Made by a program: the position numbers and the translations under genes. Shown in pieces: positions 17,115 through 26,104 of a stretch of 64,000 nt of DNA; the first letter of the stretch is position 1; every line of letters starts with the position of its first letter. The notes under the pieces are model-generated. The model saw only the letters and a list, made by a program, of their open reading frames with translations. It was not told the origin of the DNA and made no database searches. This DNA comes from Mesorhizobium jarvisii. GTDB taxonomy: Bacteria > Pseudomonadota > Alphaproteobacteria > Rhizobiales > Rhizobiaceae. The stretch covers positions 172,118-236,117 of the forward strand of contig NZ_QZXA01000011.1 of assembly GCF_003601985.1 (NCBI RefSeq), written 5' to 3'.

Positions 17115-18632
17115 TCAGAAGAAGCCGAGCTTCTTCGGGCTATAGCTGACCAGCATGTTCTTGGTCTGCTGATAATGGTCGAGCATCATCTTGTGCGTCT
17201 CGCGGCCGATGCCGGACTGCTTGTAACCGCCGAAGGCCGCATGCGCGGGATAGGCGTGGTAGCAGTTGGTCCAGACGCGGCCGGCCTGGATCGCGCGGCC
17301 GAAGCGATAGGCGCGGTTGCCGTCACGTGTCCAGACGCCGGCGCCGAGCCCGTAGAGCGTGTCGTTGGCAATGCTGAGCGCTTCGTCGTCGTCCTTGAAG
17401 GTCGTGACCGAAACCACCGGTCCGAAAATCTCTTCCTGGAAGATGCGCATCTTGTTGTGGCCCCTGAACACGGTCGGCTTGACGTAATAGCCGCCCGCCA
17501 GGTCGCCAGGCAGAACATTGCGAGCGCCGCCGGTCAGCACCTCGGCGCCTTCCTGGCGGCCGATGTCGATGTAGGACAGGATCTTTTCCAGCTGCTCGGA
17601 CGAGGCCTGGGCGCCAATCATCGTCGCCGGGTCGAGCGGATCGCCCTGCACGATCGCTTCGACGCGCTTGAGGGCACGTTCCATGAACCTGTCGTAGATC
17701 GATTCATGGATGAGCGCACGGCTCGGGCAGGTGCAGACCTCACCCTGGTTCAGCGCGAACATGACGAAGCCTTCGATGGCCTTGTCGAAGAAATCGTCGT
17801 CCTCGGCGACAACGTCCTTGAAGAAGATGTTGGGCGACTTGCCGCCCAGTTCCAGTGTGACGGGGATGAGGTTCTGGCTGGCATACTGCATGATCAGCCG
17901 GCCCGTCGTGGTCTCGCCGGTAAAGGCGATCTTGGCGATGCGCGGCGACGACGCGAGTGGCTTGCCGGCCTCAAGGCCGAAGCCGTTGACGATGTTGAGC
18001 ACGCCTGGCGGCAGCAGATCGCCGATAAGATCGGCCCAGAGCAGGATGGCGGCCGGTGTCTGCTCGGCGGGCTTCAGCACCACGCAGTTGCCGGCCGCAA
18101 GCGCGGGCGCAAGCTTCCAGCATGCCATCAGCAGCGGGAAGTTCCAGGGAATGATCTGGCCGACCACGCCGAGCGGCTCGTGGAAATGGTAGGCGACAGT
18201 GTCGTCGTCGATCTGCGAAAGGCTGCCTTCCTGGCCGCGCACGGCGCCGGCGAAATAGCGGAAATGGTCGATGGCCAGAGGCAGATCGGCCGCGGTCGTT
18301 TCCCGGATCGGTTTGCCGTTGTCCCAGGTTTCGGCGCAGGCGAGGAGATCGAGATTCTCCTCCATGCGGTCGGCGATGCGGTTGAGGATAAGCGACCGCT
18401 CGGCCACGCTGGTGCGTCCCCACGCGTCCTTGGCGGCATGGGCCGCATCCAGGGCCGCCTCGATGTCCTGGGCATCCGAGCGCGCCACCTCGCACAGCAG
18501 CTGGCCGTTCACCGGGGAGTGGTTATCGAAGTAGCGGCCGGAGCGAGGCTCGGTCCATTTGCCGCCGATGAAATTGCCGTAACGCTTGTCGAAAGGCGCC
18601 TTGACCGGGCGTGAGAATTCAACCTTGTTCAT
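17115..18632 (-). CDS. NAD-dependent aldehyde dehydrogenase (ExaC/AcoD type)
   Basis: This 505-residue enzyme of the aldehyde dehydrogenase superfamily oxidises aldehydes, probably acetaldehyde or similar short-chain ones, to acids with NAD. The catalytic Cys is in NQGEVCTCPSRA, the general-base Glu in VTLELGGKSPNIFF, and the cofactor loop in FTGETTTGR. The ATG at 18632 has a strong GGAGGAAG site, so the longer frame is rejected. A regulator of the AcoR family is encoded upstream on the same strand, and a perfect dyad at 18738-18755 lies in between. The DUF779 gene follows. Confidence 0.95.
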   Translation of the reverse strand: MNKVEFSRPVKAPFDKRYGNFIGGKWTEPRSGRYFDNHSPVNGQLLCEVARSDAQDIEAALDAAHAAKDAWGRTSVAERSLILNRIADRMEENLDLLACAETWDNGKPIRETTAADLPLAIDHFRYFAGAVRGQEGSLSQIDDDTVAYHFHEPLGVVGQIIPWNFPLLMACWKLAPALAAGNCVVLKPAEQTPAAILLWADLIGDLLPPGVLNIVNGFGLEAGKPLASSPRIAKIAFTGETTTGRLIMQYASQNLIPVTLELGGKSPNIFFKDVVAEDDDFFDKAIEGFVMFALNQGEVCTCPSRALIHESIYDRFMERALKRVEAIVQGDPLDPATMIGAQASSEQLEKILSYIDIGRQEGAEVLTGGARNVLPGDLAGGYYVKPTVFRGHNKMRIFQEEIFGPVVSVTTFKDDDEALSIANDTLYGLGAGVWTRDGNRAYRFGRAIQAGRVWTNCYHAYPAHAAFGGYKQSGIGRETHKMMLDHYQQTKNMLVSYSPKKLGFF

Positions 18633-18737
18633 GTGTCTTCCTCCCAAAGCTGACGTCGCGGGATGCGACGCTTCGGAAGAGACTTGCGATTTATGCTGCC
18701 AATGTCACCGCCACGGAGACAGCGGGCGGGCGGGATG

Positions 18738-18755
18738 TGTCGCAGAATTGCGACA
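18738..18755. promoter_or_regulatory. Perfect 7-4-7 dyad, likely operator of the aldehyde dehydrogenase gene
   Basis: TGTCGCA-GAAT-TGCGACA is a perfect inverted repeat in the 144-base gap between the AcoR-like regulator gene and the dehydrogenase gene, about 106 bases upstream of the dehydrogenase start. An upstream dyad is the expected binding site for a Fis-type helix-turn-helix regulator. A nearby GG-N11-GC pattern resembles a sigma-54 promoter but is one base too long. Confidence 0.6.
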
Positions 18756-18776
18756 GTCCTTTGAGGTTTCGACTGG

Positions 18777-19739
18777 TCAGTGCGACCTGTGTACATCCAG
18801 GCGATTGAGCTTGCGGTGAAGCGTCGCGCGGCTGATGCCAAGCGCCTGGGCTGCGGCCGAGATATTTCCGTCTGCCCGCGCGAGCGCTCGCTGCAGAACA
18901 CCGCGCTCCGCCTCGGCAAAGACTTCGGGGCCAGCCCAGCCGAGCAGATCGGCCGCGGGCATCGGCTTGTCGAGGCACTGCTGGGTAATTCCAAGCGCAA
19001 GGCGAGCCGACCGGGTCGCGCCGACCACCAAATCGTCGGTATCTACAGCGATTAGAGCGCCGGAGCCTTTGTCGGCCACCGGCGCCAGCAAAATGCGCGC
19101 CTTGGGGAATGCCATTTTGAAGTTTTCTGCTTCGATCCGACGCGCCGCGTCGATAACGGCCAGCGAAATAAGGTTGGCAAAAGCTTCGGTCAGGTCAGCA
19201 CGGCAGGAAGACACATCAAGCGCTGCCAGCAGATCTCCCTGGTGATCGTAGATCGGAGCCGTGGTGCAGCTGAGCCCCGTATTGCGCGTATGGAAATGCT
19301 GGTCGCGGTGGATCGTCAGCGCGCGCTGTTCGACCAGACAGGTGCCGATACCGTTGGTGCCCTCGCTTTGTTCGTTCCAGACGGAGCCAGTCCACAAACC
19401 CCAGGAATGAAACGTTTCGTCATCCACGGGCGCGCCGCGCCGTTCGACCGGCACGCCGTCACGATCGGCGAGGAGGACACAGCACCCGACGCCGCCCACC
19501 GCAAGATAGAGCCGGTCCAGACTCGATTGGGCAGCCCGGACGAGTGGTTCGATGCGTTGTCGGGCCTGCCCCAGCTCAGTCTCCGTGAGGTAGCGTGGGG
19601 AACTGCAGTCGGCTGGATCGAGCCGGTGCAAATTGGAAGACCGTCGCCAGGACGCGACCAGCGCGGATTTCGCCGCCGCGTCCGAAGCGATCGCGGCCTG
19701 AATGCGGTCGGCATGATGACCGGATAGGTCCTCGCCCAT
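18777..19739 (-). CDS. AcoR-like regulator with GAF and Fis-type HTH, lacking the sigma-54 AAA+ domain
   Basis: The 320-residue product has an N-terminal AcoR-type helical region (ALVASWRRSSNLHRLDP), a GAF-like sensor (ESEGTNGIGT-like EQSEGTNGIGTCLVEQ, TTAPIYDHQGDLLAALDVS), and directly a C-terminal Fis-type HTH (ISAAAQALGISRATLHRKL). Full AcoR proteins are about 600-650 residues with a central AAA+ domain; none of its motifs (GAFTGA, Walker A) occur here. The deletion looks clean and the frame is intact, so this is a natural short form, not a pseudogene. The ATG at 19739 has GGGAGGA upstream. It probably controls the downstream dehydrogenase via the 18738 dyad. Confidence 0.85.
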   Translation of the reverse strand: MGEDLSGHHADRIQAAIASDAAAKSALVASWRRSSNLHRLDPADCSSPRYLTETELGQARQRIEPLVRAAQSSLDRLYLAVGGVGCCVLLADRDGVPVERRGAPVDDETFHSWGLWTGSVWNEQSEGTNGIGTCLVEQRALTIHRDQHFHTRNTGLSCTTAPIYDHQGDLLAALDVSSCRADLTEAFANLISLAVIDAARRIEAENFKMAFPKARILLAPVADKGSGALIAVDTDDLVVGATRSARLALGITQQCLDKPMPAADLLGWAGPEVFAEAERGVLQRALARADGNISAAAQALGISRATLHRKLNRLDVHRSH

Positions 19740-20205
19740 GCTTCCTCCCAAGACCAGTCTTTCCTTCAACTAAATCAGGCTTTCCTTCAGCTCCCGGAAC
19801 ATCGCTGCTTCAAGACAAGGTCGCGCTGGTGCCATACCAGATTCGGCTTTCAGTCATGACACTGTCAATTCGACAGAAGAACCAGAGGAGGAGTCACGAA
19901 CTGCGATATCCGGCCAAGCCATAGCCCTCCTCGCCGAGAACACTCTTTGCTCCTAGGCGTCCATCAGGTGGTTCAAAATCTAGCACAAAGAACCGGGCAT
20001 TCATTGATCGAGAGCAAAGATCTGCTCATTATGGCCTGGTCGCCGAAATTACCGCCAAGGCATACAGATAACTGCCCTGCAGACGTCGCTGATCGATGTG
20101 GAACAATGCAGGAAGATTTCTGATCGCAATCCACGAAAAATCAACAGAATCAAAAATATAAATGTATCTTCCGCGCCTGAAAATATCTTTCAGGAGTGAG
20201 TTCCA
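19740..20205. other. Intergenic stretch with no clear gene
   Basis: This stretch separates the AcoR-like regulator from the aldo/keto reductase. Its right half is visibly richer in A and T than the neighbouring genes. The only structure I find is the dyad at 20176-20194. Apart from the small frame at 20206-20343, no reading frame with a ribosome site is seen. Confidence 0.5.
20176..20194. repeat. Inverted repeat CCTGAAA-ATATC-TTTCAGG
   Basis: This is a perfect 7-base inverted repeat with a 5-base spacer, ending 11 bases before the start of a small frame with a good ribosome site. There is no T-tract after it, so it looks more like an operator or a leader hairpin than a terminator. The AGG of the right arm belongs to the AGGAG of that ribosome site, so pairing would hide it. 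Confidence 0.4.
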
Positions 20206-20343
20206 ATGGAGAAGCATCTGGCCAAACTATGCATGAATTCACCTGGGGCTACGATCCGAAACCCGCAGATATGCCATTTCATGCCGCCTTTTAATTGGGG
20301 AAGGATTCATGATTTTCTTACTTGTCTCTTGACAGAAAGATAA
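20206..20343 (+). CDS. Possible 45-residue small protein, unknown
   Basis: A frame from ATG 20206 to TAA 20341-20343 encodes 45 residues starting MEKHLAKLCMNSPG and ending HDFLTCLLTER. It has an AGGAG site 9 bases upstream, better than many genes here. I recognise no family; there are three Cys residues and no membrane segment. It lies 60 bases upstream of the aldo/keto reductase on the same strand and could be a leader peptide, or chance. The support is only the ribosome site and position. Confidence 0.28.
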   Translation: MEKHLAKLCMNSPGATIRNPQICHFMPPFNWGRIHDFLTCLLTER

Positions 20344-20403
20344 AAAATCATTCGACTGAGAAAACGGCGGCTTGGGGTGCCGATATCAAAAAGAGGCTTC
20401 GCC

Positions 20404-21363
20404 ATGAAGCGGGTCTTTGTCGAAGCTATCGGCAGCAAGGTTTCAAGTATCGGTTTTGGCTGCGCTTCGCTTGGCTCTCGCATCGGAGTTCGCAAGGGCA
20501 TCGAGACCTTGGAACGCGCCTACGAAGCAGGGGTGACCTGGTACGACGTAGCGCCTTCTTATGGCGACGGCATGGCTGAATCGATCTGGGGTGAATTTGC
20601 GTCCAGGAAACGCGATCGCGTCTGTGTCTGCACCAAGGTTGGCATGCGCCCACCGAAGACCTCCGCCACCATGCGACTGCTGAAGCCGTTGTCGCGGATA
20701 GCTGTGGCGACGGTTCCGGCGCTTAAGCAGCATGCTTCAAGAGTGCGCCCCACGCCTTTCAAGGTGCCGCTGTCTGCGGCGTTGATAAGATCAAGTGTCG
20801 AGGAAAGCCTGGGGCGTCTTCGCACGGACTATGTCGATGTCCTCGCACTGCATCGTCCGACCGCCGAAGAGCTTGTTCGCGAGGATATCATCCGGGCCGT
20901 GGAGCGCGTGATTCAGGACGGGAAAGCCCGGGCCATCTCGGTCGCGGGAGATCTCGAGGCCGGAATGACGGCTCTCCAGGAATCGCTGCCTTATCGGTTC
21001 GTGCAGATTGCCAATACCCCGCTGGAGTCAAACCTCGCCAAGTTGAAGGCGCGCTCTCACCGGCACAGAACGTTCGTAACGCACGGGACCTTCTCGGGCC
21101 TCAATCGAATCGTCGCGAAATTCAATGCGCGCAAGGAAATACTGGTCGCTCTTGGTGACCTCGGATACCACGGCAGTCCCACTGAAATTGCGATCGCATT
21201 TCTCGCCGATTACGCATTCGCAACGAATTCAGCCGGCGTCACCCTGGTCTCCATGTTCAAGAAGGAACACCTCGATTTCAATCTGCGGCGATTGAAGCAC
21301 GATCCAACACCCGACCGCCTGAATGCCGCCATAGCCGCGCTCGACATGGGTGTGGAAGACTGA
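20404..21363 (+). CDS. Aldo/keto reductase family protein
   Basis: This 319-residue protein has the barrel signature of aldo/keto reductases: GFGCASLGS, then YDVAPSYGDG (catalytic Asp/Tyr region), CTKVG, and LRTDYVDVLALHRP. The usual substrate/cofactor loop around the catalytic Lys (TKVG) and His (LHRP) is present. Such enzymes reduce aldehydes or ketones with NADPH; the specific substrate is unknown. The ATG at 20404 has AGAGG upstream. It could act on sugar intermediates of the adjacent polysaccharide locus, but its promoter region is separate. Confidence 0.85.
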   Translation: MKRVFVEAIGSKVSSIGFGCASLGSRIGVRKGIETLERAYEAGVTWYDVAPSYGDGMAESIWGEFASRKRDRVCVCTKVGMRPPKTSATMRLLKPLSRIAVATVPALKQHASRVRPTPFKVPLSAALIRSSVEESLGRLRTDYVDVLALHRPTAEELVREDIIRAVERVIQDGKARAISVAGDLEAGMTALQESLPYRFVQIANTPLESNLAKLKARSHRHRTFVTHGTFSGLNRIVAKFNARKEILVALGDLGYHGSPTEIAIAFLADYAFATNSAGVTLVSMFKKEHLDFNLRRLKHDPTPDRLNAAIAALDMGVED

Positions 21364-21458
21364 TCGGCTGGCAGCTTGCCGGGTTATCCAACGACAGGTT
21401 TGACTGGCGCAGGAATGCCGAACAGCTATACTGGGAAGATCAAGCCAGTGGGGTCGCC

Positions 21459-22151
21459 ATGAGCAAAGAGTTCAGTGTCGCCGACGCCTATGGTACGGGC
21501 CGCGCCATCTTCATGGGACTTGAGTTGCTCGTCGCGCCCGGTGCGCTCGTCCCCCGGCCAGAGACGGAATTGCTGGGCATGACGGCCCTTGGTGTTTTGC
21601 ATCAAATGAACCTGCCGGCGCCGCGCATCGTCGACATGTGCTGCGGCACTGGCAATCTGGCGTGTGCCATCGCCCACCACATTCCCACCGCACGTGTCTG
21701 GGCGAGCGACCTCACCGATGGATGCGTCGACGTGGCGCGCCGCAACGCCGCCCATCACGGCATGGCTGACCGCGTTTCGGTGCTTCAGGGCGACTTGTTT
21801 GACGCTCTCTCGGGCCTCGGGCTCGACGGGACGATCGACGTGATCGTCTGCAATCCGCCCTACATTTCGGAAAAGCGGCTAGAGGGCGACCGAGCGCATC
21901 TGGTCGAACTCGAGCCGCGCGAAGCGTTCGCGGCCGGCCCTTACGGCCTGAGCATCCACATGCGGGTGATGAAGGACGCGCCACGATACTTGCGGCCTGG
22001 CGGCACCCTGCTCTTCGAGGTCGGCCTTGGCCAGGACCGGCAGGTGATGGGACTGCTGGAGCGCAGCAAGGCATACGAGAACATCCGCGCTGTGTCGAAC
22101 GAAGCGGGCGAGGGCCGGGTGGTTCTGGGGCAAGCAAAGGCGCAGGCATGA
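21459..22151 (+). CDS. PrmC/HemK-like class I SAM methyltransferase
   Basis: The 230-residue protein has a SAM-binding start (IVDMCCGTGNLACAIA), an acidic loop (WASDLTD) and the NPPY motif (VIVCNPPYIS) typical of enzymes that methylate amide or amino nitrogens, such as the glutamine of release factors (PrmC). The segment VPRPETELLG is also PrmC-like. True PrmC is longer, with an N-terminal helical domain that is missing here, so this is probably a paralogue with another substrate. It is convergent with the ACP gene that begins the polysaccharide locus. Confidence 0.8.
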   Translation: MSKEFSVADAYGTGRAIFMGLELLVAPGALVPRPETELLGMTALGVLHQMNLPAPRIVDMCCGTGNLACAIAHHIPTARVWASDLTDGCVDVARRNAAHHGMADRVSVLQGDLFDALSGLGLDGTIDVIVCNPPYISEKRLEGDRAHLVELEPREAFAAGPYGLSIHMRVMKDAPRYLRPGGTLLFEVGLGQDRQVMGLLERSKAYENIRAVSNEAGEGRVVLGQAKAQA

Positions 22152-22205
22152 GCGTGCCGAAAGCCAGAGCAATTGCGCGAACCGCTCCGGGCTTTACGCC
22201 GGCAA

Positions 22206-22472
22206 TCAGTTCATCTTGCGGATGATGTATTGCTCGATCCCTTGAATGGAATCGAGGTTTTCAGGCAAGAGTTCGCTGTCTTCCACGATGATGCCAAAGG
22301 TCTCCTCGATGAAGCCGATAATCTCAAGCACTCCCGTCGAGTCGACGATGCCTTGATCGAGCAAGGACGTGTCGTTCATCAATGTCTTCACGTCGCTCAC
22401 GTAGAAATTCGAAACCAGGAAACTGCGGATCTGCTCGCTGTAGATTCCGGTGCGGTCCTTGATCGTCAACAT
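22206..22472 (-). CDS. Acyl carrier protein
   Basis: This 88-residue acidic protein has an ACP fold with the phosphopantetheine Ser in QGIVDSTGVLEII. It starts at ATG 22472 with GAGGG upstream. It is the last gene of a five-gene minus-strand operon (synthetase, NAD-synthase-like, asparagine-synthase-like, acyl-AMP ligase, ACP), 55 bases after the ligase. A free ACP beside an AMP-ligase implies that an acid is activated and loaded onto this carrier. It is distinct from fatty-acid AcpP, whose site reads DSLD. Confidence 0.92.
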   Translation of the reverse strand: MLTIKDRTGIYSEQIRSFLVSNFYVSDVKTLMNDTSLLDQGIVDSTGVLEIIGFIEETFGIIVEDSELLPENLDSIQGIEQYIIRKMN

Positions 22473-22527
22473 GAATTCGCCCTCTGTAAGACACCATAAA
22501 TTAAGCGACCTCGTCCCCGAGCCCACC

Positions 22528-24081
22528 TCATGACAAAGCCGTTTTCTTGAGTTTGCCGGTATCCGTCATCGGCAGGCTGGCCACAACGACGATGGACTTC
22601 GGAACCATGAAGTTTTCCAGTCGTTTCTGGCATTCCATCTGCAGCTGTTTTTCGCCGATGGTTCTTCCATTCTCCATCACGACGAACGCCTTCACGGCCT
22701 GCCCAAGGAGTTCGTCGGGAACACCGATGACCGCTGCTTCCCGGACACCGGGAATATCCATAAGGGCGTTCTCGACTTCCTTCGGCGCCACCTTCTCGCC
22801 TCGCGACTTTATGATCTCGTCACCACGGCCGACGAAGTAGAGGTAGCCCTCCGCGTCCATCCGGCAGTAGTCGCCGGTGTATAGGACCTGCTCGCCGGGC
22901 AGCGGGCCGGGTTTGAGCTTCCTGGCCGTCGCTTCGGGCTTGCCCCAGTATCCCTTCATCACTGTCGCGCCGCGAATGACGAGCTGGCCGACGACGCCGG
23001 GGGCGACCCGCCTGTCATGTTCGTCAACGATCCACATTTCCGTATTCGGGATCGCAATCCCGACGCTCAACGGCTTTCGCGCGAGATCCTCCGGCGGCAA
23101 ATAGGTGCAACGCTTGCATTCGGTGAGGCCGTACATCGAATAGATGCGTGCGCTCGAAAACAGCTCCCGAAGCATGAGAATATGCTTGAGAGGCAGGGCC
23201 GCCGCGGTGTTCGTCACGTAGCGAATGCTTGAGAAATCCTGATCCTTGAGGGACTTGAGCTCGGAGAGTGCCGCAAAGATGGTCGGCACGCCGGGAAAAC
23301 CCGTAACCCCCTCTTGCCTGATCAGCCCAAGGACCTGCGCCGGGAAGGCGAACGAACGTTCGAGCACCAGCCGGGCCCCGGTGCGAAACGCCATGATCAT
23401 CTGGTACAGGCCGTAATCGAAGGCGAGGGGCAGGACATTGAGGATCACCTCGTCCTCGGCAAGCTCGAGGTAGGAAGCGATCGACGTGCATGCGGTCATC
23501 ATGTTCCTGTGCGTCAGCATCACGCCCTTGGGTTCCCCTGTCGAGCCGGACGTGTAGATGATGGCGGCAAGATCGATATCGATGCAGCGCCGCGCCGGCG
23601 GCTTGGCGCTGGCGGCGACCGCGATGTCCCAGCGTACGGCTTGCGGCAATCGGGAGAGCTCGTCGTCATCGATCGATCCGGAAACAATCGTCCGCAGAAG
23701 TGACGGGCAGCTGCGCGCCGGTTCGCGGAAGATCGAGTGCAAATGCGCGTCCGTGATCAGCGCCGCGGGTAGGCAGTCGTTGAGCAGATAGTCAAGCTTG
23801 TCGCTCTTGGTCAGCGGGTTGACGATGCACACCACCGCATTCGCCTTGAGCACCGCCCAGAAGCTCACCACCGTCTCGACGGTGTTGTCGGCAAAGATCA
23901 TCACACGGTCGCCGCGCGCGACCCCTGATGCGGCCAAATCCGTGGCGACTGCATTGGCGCGCGCCTCGAGCTCGCCATAGGTGACACGTTGCTTGCCGCA
24001 CACCAGCGCCACCTTGTCGCCGAGCCGGCCGGCGGAGTGGGCGAGGTAGTCATGCAGCAGGGGTACGGCATCATGCAACAT
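22528..24081 (-). CDS. Acyl-AMP ligase (AMP-binding, ANL superfamily)
   Basis: This 517-residue adenylate-forming enzyme activates a carboxylic acid with ATP. Core motifs are present: IIYTSGSTGEPKGVMLTHR (P-loop-like), YSMYGLTECKR, LYTGDYCRMD, GRGDEIIKSRGEKV, and the C-terminal catalytic Lys in DTGKLKKTAL. It resembles AMP-ligases found with ACP and amidotransferase genes in exopolysaccharide loci that also encode exosortase A. The start at 24081 overlaps the end of the asparagine-synthase-like gene by 11 bases, so the two are coupled. It likely loads the ACP encoded next; the acid is unknown. Confidence 0.9.
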   Translation of the reverse strand: MLHDAVPLLHDYLAHSAGRLGDKVALVCGKQRVTYGELEARANAVATDLAASGVARGDRVMIFADNTVETVVSFWAVLKANAVVCIVNPLTKSDKLDYLLNDCLPAALITDAHLHSIFREPARSCPSLLRTIVSGSIDDDELSRLPQAVRWDIAVAASAKPPARRCIDIDLAAIIYTSGSTGEPKGVMLTHRNMMTACTSIASYLELAEDEVILNVLPLAFDYGLYQMIMAFRTGARLVLERSFAFPAQVLGLIRQEGVTGFPGVPTIFAALSELKSLKDQDFSSIRYVTNTAAALPLKHILMLRELFSSARIYSMYGLTECKRCTYLPPEDLARKPLSVGIAIPNTEMWIVDEHDRRVAPGVVGQLVIRGATVMKGYWGKPEATARKLKPGPLPGEQVLYTGDYCRMDAEGYLYFVGRGDEIIKSRGEKVAPKEVENALMDIPGVREAAVIGVPDELLGQAVKAFVVMENGRTIGEKQLQMECQKRLENFMVPKSIVVVASLPMTDTGKLKKTALS

Positions 24082-26098
24082 GCAAGCGCTCCTCCCGATG
24101 TTCGCGGTCGACGTCGACGCTGAGTCCACGCATGTGGGTTGCACTGGGACAGCTCGCGACAAACTGCTGGTGAAGGAGCTGGGTCGACAGCACGCCGACA
24201 AGCGCCATGTTGTCGGCATTGGAAAGATCACCGTCACCGGTCCTGGCCTGGCACTTGTCGAGCAGGCGTGTGACCGAAGCCGGATCGAAAACATTCGCCT
24301 TGCGTATAGCCGTCTCCGAAAGCGCTTCGCGAATGTACTCCGGTGCGGCGTCGGCAGCGAAGCAAAGCGCATTGGGTGCCCGGAATGGCTGCTTCTTGCG
24401 GGTTACGATCTCGGAGGGCACGATTGGCTCCGCCACGCGTTTCAGCACGTGCTTCTCGTCGAGGACACGCAGCTTGTAGGAAGGCGGAAGTGAATTGGCG
24501 AGCCTCACAAGTTCATCGTCCAGGAATGGGAAGCGTCCCTCGACGGAGTTAGCCATCAGCATCCTGTCGCCCTGCGAGGAAAGCAGATAGCCCGACATCA
24601 ACGTCTGGACCTCGAGATACTGGTCCTGCGCAAGAGGGCTCCAGCGCGAAAACGCCTCGGGCAGACGGCCAAGCAACTCCGACACGGCGTCGCGGCGCTG
24701 GGATTCGGCGCGCAGATCCGCGGAGAACAGACGCTTGATGGCGCCGGTGCTGCGCCAGCGCGTATCATGGGCAAAGCCGGGCGCCTCATAGGCCTCGATC
24801 CCGCGCCCGAAAAACTGGCGCGCCATCGCTTGCTGTTGCACCGGCGAGCGGGTGAGATACGGGTAAAGCCGCTCCAGGAGGCGTGAGCGTCGTGTCGACG
24901 TCGGCTGGCGTCCCCAGAATCGGCGGACCTTGGCTTCGCGGAACAGGTCGTAGCCGGCGAACATTTCGTCGGCACCCTCGCCGGTCAGCACGACCTTGAT
25001 GCCACGCTCGCGCACCAGCCTCGACAGCAGGAACAGCGGCGCCGGGGCGGTCCTCAGTATCGGGCGCTCGGTGTGGTAGATCACCTCAGGAAAGATTGCC
25101 GCGATATCGCCGCGCGAAACCACCACCTCGTGGTGTTCGCTGCCGGTTGCTTCGGCAACGAGCCGCTGGAAGCGGGTCTCGTCATATTCGGCGTCGGCAA
25201 AACGCAAGGAGAAGGTCTGGAAGCGTCGGCCGGCGAAGCGCCTTCCCAGTGTCGCCACAAGCGAGCTGTCCAGCCCTCCCGAGAGGTAACACCCCACAGG
25301 CACGTCGGCGCGCACCATTCGGAGTGCCGTCGCGGTTTCGAGGGCGTCACGCACGCGGTCCACCGCGTCATCGCACGACCCGGTGAACTCGCCCTGCAGC
25401 ACTCCGAAATTCTCGGGGTAGGAAGGCTGCCAAAAGACCTGCTCGCGAACAGTGCCATCCTGGTAGATGCGGACATGCCCGGGCACGAGCTCGTGGATTC
25501 CCTGAAATACCCCCTGCGGTGGAACGACCGTCCAGAGCGTGAAAGTCTGATCGAGGCCGGCAGGATCAAACGCTCGGGGGATGGTTGGATCAGCGGCGAA
25601 AATGGCCTTCACTTCACTGGCGAAATAAAGGCGGCCCGCATGCTCACAAAAATGCAGGGGGCAAATGCCGAACCGGTCGCGCGACAGGACGAGACGACCT
25701 GCTATTGAGTCCCAGATTGCGATCGCCCATTGGCCGTTCATCCGCTCGAAGGCCGCTTCGCCCCACGCGCGATACGCATGCAGCGCGACCTCGGTGTCGC
25801 TGCGGGTTCGGAAGCGGTGGCCGAGCGCAATCAGCTTTTCCCGCAGCTCGACATAGTTGAATATCTCGCCGTTGAACACGATCCAGGTCGTATCGCCTGT
25901 GTCCGCAAGCGGCTGCTGGCCGCTGGAAAGATCGACGACGGACAGGCGGGCATGCGCCAGCCCCGCGCGTTTGTCCCGGTAAAGGCCGCGCTCGTCCGGA
26001 CCTCTGTGCGAGAGCGTGCCCACCATTCTCATCAGCGCCTCGCGTGAAGGAGAAGCCGCCGCGGCGTTCAGGGCCACAATTCCAGCGATGCCGCACAT
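24071..26098 (-). CDS. Asparagine synthase-like glutamine amidotransferase 1
   Basis: This 675-residue enzyme has an N-terminal glutaminase domain with catalytic Cys2 (MCGIAGIVAL), HRGPDERG, the FNGEIFNY loop, and a C-terminal ATP-pyrophosphatase domain with SGGLDSS at 273-279. It moves ammonia from glutamine to an adenylated carboxylate. In polysaccharide loci such proteins often amidate a sugar acid or a carrier-bound acid instead of aspartate. It lies 6 bases after the NAD-synthase-like gene and overlaps the AMP-ligase by 11 bases, so it works in that operon. It is longer than AsnB (about 550-600) because of a C-terminal extension. Confidence 0.9.
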   Translation of the reverse strand: MCGIAGIVALNAAAASPSREALMRMVGTLSHRGPDERGLYRDKRAGLAHARLSVVDLSSGQQPLADTGDTTWIVFNGEIFNYVELREKLIALGHRFRTRSDTEVALHAYRAWGEAAFERMNGQWAIAIWDSIAGRLVLSRDRFGICPLHFCEHAGRLYFASEVKAIFAADPTIPRAFDPAGLDQTFTLWTVVPPQGVFQGIHELVPGHVRIYQDGTVREQVFWQPSYPENFGVLQGEFTGSCDDAVDRVRDALETATALRMVRADVPVGCYLSGGLDSSLVATLGRRFAGRRFQTFSLRFADAEYDETRFQRLVAEATGSEHHEVVVSRGDIAAIFPEVIYHTERPILRTAPAPLFLLSRLVRERGIKVVLTGEGADEMFAGYDLFREAKVRRFWGRQPTSTRRSRLLERLYPYLTRSPVQQQAMARQFFGRGIEAYEAPGFAHDTRWRSTGAIKRLFSADLRAESQRRDAVSELLGRLPEAFSRWSPLAQDQYLEVQTLMSGYLLSSQGDRMLMANSVEGRFPFLDDELVRLANSLPPSYKLRVLDEKHVLKRVAEPIVPSEIVTRKKQPFRAPNALCFAADAAPEYIREALSETAIRKANVFDPASVTRLLDKCQARTGDGDLSNADNMALVGVLSTQLLHQQFVASCPSATHMRGLSVDVDREHREERLHVA

Positions 26099-26104
26099 TC
26101 CCGC

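Noticed and set aside
16929..18614. 561-residue plus-strand frame
   Set aside because: It lies opposite the aldehyde dehydrogenase gene and shows only low-complexity Ala/Gly/Arg/Asp-rich content.
18632..18737. Sigma-54 promoter upstream of the aldehyde dehydrogenase
   Set aside because: The GG to GC spacing is 11 instead of 10 bases and the regulator lacks an AAA+ domain.
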